A stretch of DNA of 6,095 bases from Prado023 sp049688595 (lineage in GTDB: Bacteria; Actinomycetota; Actinomycetes; S36-B12; CAIYMF01). Made by a program: the position numbers and the translations under genes. The notes under the pieces were generated by a model. The model was not told the origin of the DNA and did not search any database. It saw only the letters and a list, made by a program, of their open reading frames with translations. Of this stretch, positions 1 to 6,018 are shown piece by piece. The stretch is from the NCBI GenBank assembly GCA_049688595.1, contig JBAVLA010000071.1, positions 1 to 6,095 on the forward strand. The letters run 5' to 3'. The stretch's first letter is position 1, and every line of letters begins with the position of its first letter.

Positions 1-25
1 GTTCCGACGATGAGGTCGTCGGAAC
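1..25 (-). terminator. Perfect 10-bp hairpin, probable terminator of the minus-strand unit
   Basis: The arm GTTCCGACGA (1-10) is exactly complementary to TCGTCGGAAC (16-25) around a 5-nt loop, TGAGG. It lies 38 nt beyond the stop codon of the secreted-protein gene, where a factor-independent terminator would be expected. The sequence that would hold a U-tract on the minus strand lies left of base 1, so termination cannot be confirmed. It could instead be a dispersed palindromic repeat or serve a convergent gene outside the window. The stretch 26-62 shows nothing else convincing. Confidence 0.55.
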
Positions 26-62
26 CGACTGCAATGATCACGTCCCTCCAGCTCTGGTGGGG

Positions 63-1178
63 CTACTTGCGCACGTACACCGACGCGGAGGTTGCACTTG
101 TGTACCCGTTCACCCCGTAGACCACGACACGGTATCGACCGCGCTTGGGATTGAACTTGTAGTGCGTCTTGACCGTCGTCTTCACACCCGAGGCCTCGAA
201 CCACCGGCCGTGGACGCGCTTCTGCAACTGCACCTTCCACTCCCAGCCCAGATCCGGGTCGACATCTACCTCCAAGCGGGTGGCCTTCTTGTACGTCCAC
301 ACCCGTACCTTCGGGTTCCTGAATGACGGAGTCACGACCGGCTGCAGGCTCGCTCGGCCGTAGCTGTGCCTGATGACGTACCAGCCCGTCTTGGGAGCCT
401 TGTTGCAGCGGAGCACCGCGCGGCCCTCGACGTTGGCCGAGCACCACGGATCTGCCTTGCTCAGGGTCGAGTCCGTGACCCCGGGCTGGTAGACCCGGAC
501 TGCCGCGTAGGCCCGTCCGTCGCCGCTGAAGTGCTCGACCGGCAGGTTGAGCTGGTCACCAGCCACGAGGTGGATCTTCCAGAACCTGCCGGTGGGGTCG
601 CAGGCGCGCGGGTCCGAGTACTGGACGACAGCGCGCGTGGCCACTGGTGCGACCGTGATCCGGCACGCGCCGCTCACCCGATGGGCGTTGGGCGTGACCC
701 GGCTCACCCAGGGCGTGAAGACCATCCCGCGCGCGTTCCGCCACTGGATGATGAAGCGGCCCGACTCGTAGACGCGGAATGCGCCCTGCTCAAGGGAACC
801 GCTGCTTACGGCCTGGAGCTCCACGCCCTCGGTCTTGGCGATGGATTGGTCGGTGACGCCCGGGTTGAACAACTCGAAGACGCCGGCCTCGACTGAGGGT
901 TCCAGCTTGCGCCCGTCGAACTTGACCCACAGGACGTCGCCAGCCTTGAGGTCCACGTAGTTGTACGCGCGGCTGGGGTCTGCGCAAGAGGCCGAGTCAG
1001 TGTTGGCGACGCCAAGGTCGACACGCGTCGCGATCGCAACCGTGCACCCCGGGGATGCAGCCGCCGCCGGGGCGGCCGCGAGGGGCAGCATGGGGGTGGA
1101 GATTGCCAGGGCGGTTATGGCAGCGAGCGTGCCCCGCAGCCCTGGCCGGGTGCGGACACCCGCAAGGAAATTGTTCAT
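63..1178 (-). CDS. Exported protein of unknown function with two tandem modules and a C-terminal beta-rich module
   Basis: This 371-residue protein is not one I recognise as a named family. It begins with a Sec-type signal peptide: basic n-region to about Arg15, hydrophobic core about 17-37, and an Ala-rich end with likely cleavage after Ala41, before SPGC. Residues 45-149 and 172-275 are two diverged copies of one module. Both start with Cys, ATR and a second Cys 20-21 residues later before DP; both then have L-x-AGD-x-L, a PGVTD motif followed by an I/L and a Lys, and end in SG-x-F or TG-W plus hydrophobic residues. Residues 286-371 form a separate beta-rich module ending in GRYRVVV and NGYTSATS, resembling Ig/Fn3-like domains of actinobacterial surface proteins. 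All six cysteines (45, 65, 172, 193, 246, 258) fall in the exported part and could form disulfides. No catalytic motif, anchor or sorting signal is visible. The ATG at 1178 has GGGGAG five bases upstream. A binding or structural envelope role is inference. Confidence 0.85.
   Translation of the reverse strand: MNNFLAGVRTRPGLRGTLAAITALAISTPMLPLAAAPAAAASPGCTVAIATRVDLGVANTDSASCADPSRAYNYVDLKAGDVLWVKFDGRKLEPSVEAGVFELFNPGVTDQSIAKTEGVELQAVSSGSLEQGAFRVYESGRFIIQWRNARGMVFTPWVSRVTPNAHRVSGACRITVAPVATRAVVQYSDPRACDPTGRFWKIHLVAGDQLNLPVEHFSGDGRAYAAVRVYQPGVTDSTLSKADPWCSANVEGRAVLRCNKAPKTGWYVIRHSYGRASLQPVVTPSFRNPKVRVWTYKKATRLEVDVDPDLGWEWKVQLQKRVHGRWFEASGVKTTVKTHYKFNPKRGRYRVVVYGVNGYTSATSASVYVRK
354..665 (-). repeat. 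Protein-level tandem module, copy 2 (residues 172-275)
   Basis: This second module aligns to copy 1 through ATR, Cys193 before DP, LVAGD and YQPGVTD followed by LSK. It differs by an extra cysteine pair (246 and 258) between the PGVTD motif and the final TGWYVIR strand. Because DNA identity between the copies is low, this is an old duplication and not a recent nucleotide repeat. Confidence 0.7.
732..1046 (-). repeat. Protein-level tandem module, copy 1 (residues 45-149)
   Basis: This is the first of two homologous modules in the secreted protein. Landmarks shared with copy 2 are the CTV / CRITV opening, ATR, Cys-x-DP, L-K/V-AGD, the stretch ending in F/Y-x-PGVTD, and a GAFRVYESG-like turn leading into a final hydrophobic strand. 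Copy 1 keeps two cysteines (45, 65). The shared pattern suggests an ancient internal duplication of a beta-sandwich unit; the fold is inferred. Confidence 0.7.
1056..1178 (-). other. Sec signal peptide of the secreted protein
   Basis: Residues 1-41 comprise a short basic segment (Arg9, Arg11, Arg15), a hydrophobic stretch rich in Ala, Leu and Ile, and an AAA motif just before Ser42. There is no twin-arginine motif. Cys45 follows SPG, which does not fit a lipobox, so signal peptidase I cleavage is favoured. The exact cleavage site could be one residue either way. Confidence 0.75.
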
Positions 1179-1183
1179 CAGTA

Positions 1184-1189
1184 CTCCCC
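1184..1189 (-). promoter_or_regulatory. Ribosome binding site of the secreted-protein gene, inside a small hairpin
   Basis: Read on the minus strand, GGGGAG lies 5 nt before the ATG at 1178 and supports that start. Its four G bases can pair with the CCCC just upstream (1194-1197) across a TGAC loop, so the site may be partly sequestered in the mRNA. The pairing is only 4 bp and its effect on translation is inferred. Confidence 0.55.
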
Positions 1190-1194
1190 GTCAG

Positions 1195-1214
1195 GGGATC
1201 CTTCGATGGATCCC
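1195..1214 (-). promoter_or_regulatory. 7-bp inverted repeat in the leader of the secreted-protein gene
   Basis: GGGATCC (1195-1201) and GGATCCC (1208-1214) are perfect complements around a 6-nt loop, TTCGAT. The element sits 17 nt upstream of the start codon and 54 nt after the end of the transglutaminase gene. No T-run follows on the minus strand, so a classical terminator is unlikely. It shares C bases with the hairpin that covers the ribosome binding site, so the two structures would compete. It could also be a protein-binding palindrome. Confidence 0.45.
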
Positions 1215-1222
1215 ACTGCTAC

Positions 1223-1237
1223 GCACCGTGAGGGTGC
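1223..1237 (-). promoter_or_regulatory. 5-bp hairpin in the gap between the transglutaminase and secreted-protein genes
   Basis: GCACC (1223-1227) pairs with GGTGC (1233-1237) around a 5-nt loop, with one possible G-U pair beyond. In the 89-nt gap 1179-1267 it is the first of three short stem-loops met by minus-strand RNA. It is too weak alone to call a terminator. I see no good -35/-10 pair in this gap, so whether the downstream gene has its own promoter or is read through from the operon is open. Confidence 0.25.
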
Positions 1238-1267
1238 AGCCTGACCATAAACCTCCGGTCCATGTCC

Positions 1268-3685
1268 TCAGCGGTCGGGTCCGGGTCTGCGCCCGGGGGA
1301 TCGAGGAGCGAGCAGGGACCGAGGAGCCAGGGTGGCCCGGATCCGCTGGGGAAGCCCGGCGGACTGTCGCAGTGCTCGAAGGACGGCCCTGGCGTCGGTG
1401 GCGACCCCGGCTCGCGTTGACGCCGCGGCACTCCCGGCCGCACTGCCACGCGCCGCCGCCCCGGCACGCGCGGCAACCCCGGCAGGAGCACCGACCACTG
1501 CGATCCCAGCGACCCCGGCTCCAGCCGTGGCCTCCCCAGGCGACGTACCACGCCCAGACGCATTCTGCTGATGGCCGAAGGTGGGCCCGAGCGCGTCGGC
1601 GCCCAACCCGGACGCCTCCCCATGCGACCCGGCGGCCCGCCCGTACCGCTGCTCCTCGACCGCGGACAGCACCCGCCGCGCTGCCGCCTGAGCCTCGGGA
1701 TCTGCCATGGCTGCGGAGATTGCGGCCAGCGTCATCCTGGGCGTGGGGCCCTCGCGGACCGGGCCCAGATCGATTGCGGTGTCGACCACCTCCCGATACG
1801 CAGACTCGGCCCCGCCGCGGCGCAGCCGCCAGTGCCGGCGCGCGATCCGCCCGGCCATCGGGACCATGAACAGCACGCTGACCAGCGCGAGGAGGATTCC
1901 CAGCGGTGCGGCGCCCACACCGGTGGCTGGCTGCGGGGACTCGGGGCCTGCCTCATCAGGGCGGGCCCGAGGGTCCTGGCCGGGCTGCGTGGGCTGCTCG
2001 GCATCCTCCTCGTCGGGGGCGGCCGATTCGTCCGGGGATCCCCCCGGCGTCGCGTAGCCCGGCGTCGTCGTCGTTGTGGCGCCCGGGGTCGGCTCGAAGC
2101 GCAGCCATCCAGCGCTGCCCATCCACAGCTCGGGCCACGCGTGGGCATCCGTGCCGCGGACCACCCAGCGCCCGCTGGACAGGCGTCCCTGCGTGAACCC
2201 CACGACCACGCGGGCAGGTATCCCGACCGATCGGGCCATCAGGGCCATCGTGGCGGCGAACTGCTCGCAGTACCCGATGCGCTCCTCGAGGAATCGGCTG
2301 AGCGCCTCCTCGTCCGACCCGGGCGCAGCCGCTGTCGAGTACGCGAAGCCACCATCGCTGGTGAACCAGCGCTGGAGCGACATGGCGGCGTCGTACGGGC
2401 TCGGAGCACCCCGTGTGATCTCGCGCGCGAGCGTCGGCAGCTCGGGTCCGGCAAGGGGCTCGGGGTCCGCCAGGTCCTCCGGTGCGAATCCGGGACCGCT
2501 GGAGGTCGGCACCCGGCTGGCGGAGCGCAGCGCGTTCGGCTCGCCGTCTGGTGGGACGACAGCCAGCCGCACGGTCGTGCCCTGGATCATGCCCCCATCG
2601 GCGCGGATGGGGATGCCGGTGCGCTGGTCCCACACGACCGGCCAGTCGCTGAAGCTGGTCTGGGTTCCCGGCGGGCTCGGCAGGGTCGCCCCGGCCAGCG
2701 ACCCCACGTCGAGCAGGTACTCGACGGGCTGTCCTGGCGGGGGGCCCGTCGAGCTGGCCGGCTCATCCACGAGGACGGTCGTCGCGGCCGGGAACCAGTC
2801 AACGCCGTCGAACTCCTCGAGGACCGCCAACCGCAGGTAGTCGGGCTGCTTGGCCGTGGTCGTGAACGTCAGGACCACCCTGGGGTCGTCGGTGACCAGG
2901 GACCTGCGCAGCGACGCCATCGCGTCCAGGCGCACTGGGCCCGCCGCGCTGCCGGCGCTGGAGCTGCCTGCGCCGGTCGGCATCTGAGTCGGTACCGCAC
3001 CGCTCACGAGGAGCGCCGCTGCGATCGAGGCCACAGCCACGACTGCGCCGAGCTCGGGAGCGCCCGGCCGGGCGTGCGGACCCCACATGGCAGTCCGCTC
3101 GCGCTGGCTGGCCGCCAGGACGGCAAGCCAGCCCAGGGCGACGACGACGAAGCTCCAGCCGGGCGCGGTTCCCTTGCCGATCCACCAGGGGACCGTGAAC
3201 AGCGCAGCGAACGGCAGGAGCGTCAGGGATGGCAGCTCGAGGCCGCCGGACAGGCTGTCCGCCACCAGCGCCGCCAGCCCGATCCCGCCGACGACGAGCA
3301 GCAGCAACCCCTCGTTCGGACCCGCCGGGGGGACGGCCCCGACCGCGTACTCGCGTCCCTGCACCACGAGGCCCTGCAGGCGGTAGATGGCTGCCGGTCC
3401 GGGGAGCCCCCAGGTCGCCTCGTCCCGGGCGAACATCATCGTCAGGGTTGCGATCAGCGCTGCGCACTGGATGATCGGATGGACGGGGAGGGGAGCGTCG
3501 ATTGCGCGCAGGGCGACGCCGACCGCGCCGACGACGGCGACGGCGACTGCGGAGGGGGGCATCCACCAGGCGCCATCCAGCAGTGGCTGCAGGCAGGTTG
3601 CCGAGGCCAGGGTCGCCAGCGCCGTCACGATCGCCAGGCGCCAGTCCTCGGGCTGCAGCCTGAAGCGGACCGCTCGCGGCCTCAT
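1268..3685 (-). CDS. TgpA-type membrane protein with extracytoplasmic transglutaminase-like domain
   Basis: This 805-residue protein has the DUF3488 / transglutaminase-like / DUF4129 layout. Seven hydrophobic helices lie near residues 17-34, 45-61, 70-86, 126-142, 152-169, 177-192 and 212-231. An extracytoplasmic region of about 360 residues follows, then an eighth helix at 592-611 and a cytoplasmic tail. The transglutaminase-like core (about 425-535) shows Cys473 in GYCEQF, His515 in DAHAW and Glu531 in RFEPTP where the third catalytic residue sits; Asp is the usual residue in the Pseudomonas protein. A Thr/Pro/Asp-rich linker (about 537-590) joins it to the last helix. Residues 625-682 resemble DUF4129, then comes an Ala/Gly-rich stretch (683-762) before the basic end. 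I chose the ATG at 3685 because it overlaps the upstream stop as ATGA and has AGGA 5 nt before it; a GTG at 3709 would add eight residues. The substrate is unknown. Related proteins occur with MoxR and DUF58 partners, as here, and an envelope role is inferred. Confidence 0.93.
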   Translation of the reverse strand: MRPRAVRFRLQPEDWRLAIVTALATLASATCLQPLLDGAWWMPPSAVAVAVVGAVGVALRAIDAPLPVHPIIQCAALIATLTMMFARDEATWGLPGPAAIYRLQGLVVQGREYAVGAVPPAGPNEGLLLLVVGGIGLAALVADSLSGGLELPSLTLLPFAALFTVPWWIGKGTAPGWSFVVVALGWLAVLAASQRERTAMWGPHARPGAPELGAVVAVASIAAALLVSGAVPTQMPTGAGSSSAGSAAGPVRLDAMASLRRSLVTDDPRVVLTFTTTAKQPDYLRLAVLEEFDGVDWFPAATTVLVDEPASSTGPPPGQPVEYLLDVGSLAGATLPSPPGTQTSFSDWPVVWDQRTGIPIRADGGMIQGTTVRLAVVPPDGEPNALRSASRVPTSSGPGFAPEDLADPEPLAGPELPTLAREITRGAPSPYDAAMSLQRWFTSDGGFAYSTAAAPGSDEEALSRFLEERIGYCEQFAATMALMARSVGIPARVVVGFTQGRLSSGRWVVRGTDAHAWPELWMGSAGWLRFEPTPGATTTTTPGYATPGGSPDESAAPDEEDAEQPTQPGQDPRARPDEAGPESPQPATGVGAAPLGILLALVSVLFMVPMAGRIARRHWRLRRGGAESAYREVVDTAIDLGPVREGPTPRMTLAAISAAMADPEAQAAARRVLSAVEEQRYGRAAGSHGEASGLGADALGPTFGHQQNASGRGTSPGEATAGAGVAGIAVVGAPAGVAARAGAAARGSAAGSAAASTRAGVATDARAVLRALRQSAGLPQRIRATLAPRSLLAPRSPGRRPGPDR
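1400..1639 (-). other. Ala/Gly-rich low-complexity segment in the cytoplasmic tail of the transglutaminase-like protein
   Basis: Residues 683-762 (ATG at 3685) are dominated by Ala and Gly, with repeated AGVA tripeptide-like units. They separate the DUF4129-like helices from a conserved-looking basic end (DARAVLRALRQSAG and beyond). The segment is probably disordered and looks like an insertion into an otherwise standard domain order. The reading frame stays open and the end of the protein looks normal, so I see no frameshift. Confidence 0.5.
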
Positions 3686-4950
3686 GCCGGTCCTGCCAGA
3701 CGTGCCCACGTCGCTGCGAGGTCACCGCCTCGGGCGATGTGCCTGATCCGCCAGCCCGCGGCCACGAAGGAAGCCAGGGACAGGTCGGCAGGCTCGGCGG
3801 CGCCCGCAGCCCGGTCGGCGTCCCAGCGCCATGCGTCCACGACCAGGAGCAGGCGTTGCCGACTGTGCCCACCGATGCCCGCGAGGATGCCGGCTGCCGC
3901 TTGGCTGATTCCGCCGACGATCAGGACCACCGGTCCGGTGGAAGTGGCGTCGGCCGTGTGCCGCAATGACGGGCTGGGCACCTCCGACCGGCTCGTGGGC
4001 ACGGTCGCCAGGGTGTGGAGGAGCTCGCGCCGCTCCTCCGCCACCCCCGACATCGGGGATCCGCTGAACAGGAGGAGGTCGTCGGTGGTCCGCATCCTCA
4101 AGTCCCAGCCGCTCGCCAGCGCAAGGCATCCGACGCTGGCCGCGGCACTCAGGGCCACGTCCAGGCTGGAGTCGGGCTCCTGCCCGTGGTGGTTGGCAGC
4201 GTGCAGGTCGACCACGACGTTGACCGCCGTCCGCCACGGGCTCTCCTCGCTGCGCACCATGAGGCTGCCGGTTCGGGCTGACGCCTTCCAGTCGATCCGC
4301 CGCACCTCGTCGCCGGGGCGGTAGTCCCGGGGGATGACGTCGTCCGAGGCTGCGCCGAGGGCTCCGACATGCCCGGTGCCCGTGCCCAGGGAGGCGCCGC
4401 CGAGGACGAAGGGGTCCAATGGCACGACTCGCGGCAGGACGATCACGGAGTCGGGGCTGCCGGCCGCCCGGGTCCGATGGACCATTCCGAACGCGTCGAC
4501 GACGTGCACGCGGGTCGGGCCGAAGGCGTGGACGCCCCGCGTGCCGGTTCGCACCCGGTAGTGACCGCGAGCCAGCGTCGGGCCGGCGGACCCCGCGACG
4601 GCCAGCCGGCGCGGTCCCCCCAGCGCCGCCGGGGCGGGATCCTCGATGAGCAGCGTCCGCCCGCGCGGCAACCTGCCACGCACGTTCAGGGTGACCAGGA
4701 GGTCATCGCCGCTGGGCAGCTCCTTGGCGGACATGACCCGGTCCAGCTGGACCGCGCGTCGAGGGGCGTGGGTCGCCAAGCCAGCCGCGACCGGCAGCAG
4801 CGCCACCAGGGCGCCGAACTGGACGGCGGGCAGGAGCCCCAGCCACACGCCCAGCATGGCCAGCCCGGTCCCGGATGCCAGGAACGCCCATCCGCGTCCA
4901 GTCAGCCCGCTCCGCTGCCGGATGGTGCTGGTCAGCGTCAGCGCGGCCAC
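3682..4950 (-). CDS. DUF58 membrane-anchored protein of the MoxR operon
   Basis: This 422-residue protein has two N-terminal hydrophobic helices (about 20-40 and 42-60). A beta-rich stretch follows, and then the DUF58 signature at about 207-226, DYRPGDEVRRIDWKASAR, continuing to GSLMVRSEE. From about 243 the sequence enters a region resembling a von Willebrand factor A fold (NVVVDLH), but the metal-site DxSxS motif is not intact: Asp248 is followed by Leu-His-Ala-Ala. The C-terminal third, with alternating hydrophobic strands such as VVLIVGG and LLLVVDAW, fits the rest of such a fold. The GTG at 4950 follows the moxR stop after one base and has a weak GGGG 5 nt upstream, so translation is probably coupled. 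Family knowledge pairs DUF58 proteins with MoxR ATPases, presumably as their membrane partner; the biochemical role is unknown. The stop overlaps the next gene by 4 nt. Confidence 0.93.
   Translation of the reverse strand: MAALTLTSTIRQRSGLTGRGWAFLASGTGLAMLGVWLGLLPAVQFGALVALLPVAAGLATHAPRRAVQLDRVMSAKELPSGDDLLVTLNVRGRLPRGRTLLIEDPAPAALGGPRRLAVAGSAGPTLARGHYRVRTGTRGVHAFGPTRVHVVDAFGMVHRTRAAGSPDSVIVLPRVVPLDPFVLGGASLGTGTGHVGALGAASDDVIPRDYRPGDEVRRIDWKASARTGSLMVRSEESPWRTAVNVVVDLHAANHHGQEPDSSLDVALSAAASVGCLALASGWDLRMRTTDDLLLFSGSPMSGVAEERRELLHTLATVPTSRSEVPSPSLRHTADATSTGPVVLIVGGISQAAAGILAGIGGHSRQRLLLVVDAWRWDADRAAGAAEPADLSLASFVAAGWRIRHIARGGDLAATWARLAGPA
3691..3694 (-). promoter_or_regulatory. Ribosome binding site deciding the start of the transglutaminase-like gene
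   Basis: AGGA on the minus strand lies 5 nt before the ATG at 3685, inside the end of the DUF58 gene. Together with the ATGA stop-start overlap it supports this start over the GTG at 3709 and implies translational coupling. Confidence 0.6.
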
Positions 4951-4951
4951 A

Positions 4952-5908
4952 TCAGCCCCACGCCGACCTGGGGATGCGGCGCAGGAGCTCCGCGACGACC
5001 TGTGGTCCGGTCACGCCGGACGCGGCCGCCGGCGCCGAGAGCAGGACCCGGTGGCCCAGCACTGTCGGGGCAAGCAGGAGCACGTCGTCGGGGAGCGTGA
5101 AGCTTCGGCCCTCCAGCGCCGCCCAGGCGCGCGCGGCTCGGATCAGGTGGAGCGTCGCGCGCGGGGAGGCGCCCAGTCGCAGGTCCTCGGCGCGCCGTGT
5201 CCGCGAGGTGATCGCCACGGCAAGCTGCCTGACCGGATCTGAGACGTGGATCGCGGTCACCGCGTCCATCAGGCGCATGAGCTCGGCGTGGGTGACCGCT
5301 GGGGCGAGGGCCTCCAGCGGGTCGGCCCCGGCGTGCTCGACCAGCATCCGCAGCTCATCGGCGGGATCGGGGTACCCCAACGAGATCCGCGCCATGAACC
5401 GGTCCCGCTGGGCCTCGGGCAGCGCGTACGTGCCCTCCATGTCGACCGGGTTCTGCGTGGCGATGACCAGGAACGGCGAGGCGAGCCTGTGCGTCGTGCC
5501 GTCGACGGAGACCTGACGTTCCTCCATCGCCTCGAGCAGCGCCGCCTGGGTCTTCGGGGACGCCCGGTTGATCTCGTCGGCCAGCACGATGTTGGCGAAG
5601 ATCGCCCCAGGGCGGAACTCGAACTGCCGCGTCTCCTGGTTGAAGACCGACACGCCAGTGACGTCACTGGGCAGCAGGTCCGGGGTGAACTGCAGGCGCC
5701 GCATGGTCACGCCCATCGTCCGTGCCAGGCTCTTGGCCAACAGCGTCTTGCCGACGCCGGGGACGTCCTCGATCAGGAGGTGGCCCCCCGCCAGCAGCAC
5801 GGTCAGCGACATTCGCACGACGCCCGGCTTGCCTGCCAGCACCGACTCGACGCCCGCTCGGATCCTGGCCGCGGCGTCGACGACCGTGCCGTCCAGCGTG
5901 TCCGTCAC
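4952..5908 (-). CDS. MoxR-family AAA+ ATPase
   Basis: This is a cytoplasmic ATPase of 318 residues, the normal size for MoxR. Counting from the GTG, the Walker A motif EDVPGVGKT is at 47-55, the Walker B region VLADEINRA at about 108-116, sensor 1 IATQNP at 149-154, the LPEAQRDRF arginine-finger segment at 163-171, and GASPRAT in the helical lid at about 246-252. All key residues are present, so it should be active. MoxR proteins act as chaperone-like ATPases that work with vWA or DUF58 partners, and the DUF58 gene follows one base after the stop, making this the first gene of the operon. Two adjacent starts are possible: TTG at 5911 and GTG at 5908. AAGGGA ends 7 nt before the GTG but only 4 nt before the TTG, so I prefer the GTG. 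A stop at 5930-5932 excludes any longer form. Confidence 0.96.
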   Translation of the reverse strand: MTDTLDGTVVDAAARIRAGVESVLAGKPGVVRMSLTVLLAGGHLLIEDVPGVGKTLLAKSLARTMGVTMRRLQFTPDLLPSDVTGVSVFNQETRQFEFRPGAIFANIVLADEINRASPKTQAALLEAMEERQVSVDGTTHRLASPFLVIATQNPVDMEGTYALPEAQRDRFMARISLGYPDPADELRMLVEHAGADPLEALAPAVTHAELMRLMDAVTAIHVSDPVRQLAVAITSRTRRAEDLRLGASPRATLHLIRAARAWAALEGRSFTLPDDVLLLAPTVLGHRVLLSAPAAASGVTGPQVVAELLRRIPRSAWG

Positions 5909-5915
5909 CAACCCG

Positions 5916-5921
5916 TCCCTT
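5916..5921 (-). promoter_or_regulatory. Ribosome binding site of the moxR-family gene
   Basis: AAGGGA on the minus strand lies 7 nt before the GTG at 5908 and 4 nt before the TTG at 5911. The spacing favours the GTG as the true start. Confidence 0.6.
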
Positions 5922-5927
5922 CGTGCG

Positions 5928-5958
5928 CGTCACCCAAGCATCACCCATCGGTCAGAAC
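5928..5958. promoter_or_regulatory. 11-nt-phased TCACCCA direct repeats upstream of moxR, candidate operator
   Basis: TCACCCA occurs at 5930-5936 and again at 5941-5947, exactly 11 nt apart, and a third TCA follows in phase at 5952 (GGTCAGA). Two to three head-to-tail units on one helical face are typical of OmpR-type response regulator sites. The units resemble the 11-nt GTTCACC-type direct repeats of the Streptomyces PhoP box, with 5, 5 and 4 of 7 matches. They lie 22-40 nt upstream of moxR in the divergent region and could influence either gene. The regulator is inferred. Confidence 0.4.
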
Positions 5959-6001
5959 CGCGCCACTCCCGGTGCGGGCGGGATCGGGGCGCGGCATGAT
6001 G

Positions 6002-6012
6002 GGCGGACCGCC
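6002..6012. promoter_or_regulatory. 11-bp palindrome upstream of the MaoC-like gene
   Basis: GGCGG and CCGCC are separated by a single A, 17 nt before the TTG start. It could be an operator half-site pair, but short GC palindromes arise easily in DNA of this composition. Confidence 0.2.
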
Positions 6013-6018
6013 GCAGAC

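Noticed and set aside
1044..1056. Possible lipoprotein cysteine (Cys45) in the secreted protein
   Set aside because: The preceding residues are Ser-Pro-Gly, which do not fit a lipobox, and the cysteine is matched by Cys172 in the second module, so it belongs to the fold.
1196..1213. Paired GGATCC sites suggesting a cloning scar
   Set aside because: The inverted repeat extends one base beyond both hexamers and lies in a normal leader with no vector-like sequence around it, so a native hairpin is simpler.
1241..1262. TATGGT on the minus strand as a -10 box for the secreted-protein gene
   Set aside because: The only -35-like bases (AGGACA) are about 13 nt away, too close, and the match is weak.
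1430..1500. GC-rich near-repeats resembling a tandem repeat array
   Set aside because: They are irregular Ala/Gly codon runs of the open frame with no fixed period at DNA level.
961..1869. 302-codon plus-strand open frame crossing the secreted-protein gene start and the transglutaminase gene end
   Set aside because: The translation is Arg/Pro-rich with no motif and runs through the leader hairpins and two gene ends. It is a compositional shadow.
3686..3709. GTG at 3709 as the start of the transglutaminase-like gene
   Set aside because: The ATG at 3685 has the ATGA overlap and a well-spaced AGGA; the eight extra residues add nothing recognisable.
2799..3872. 357-codon minus-strand frame overlapping the transglutaminase and DUF58 genes
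   Set aside because: It lies in a different frame from both genes and is Arg/Gly-rich; the true frames show membrane helices and the ATGA coupling.
1571..4324. 917-codon open frame on the plus strand opposite the transglutaminase and DUF58 genes
   Set aside because: It is antisense to two well-supported domain proteins, spans both without regard to their boundary, and its translation is a Gly/Arg/Ala/Pro-rich mix with no recognisable domain. Long antisense frames are expected in DNA this rich in GC.
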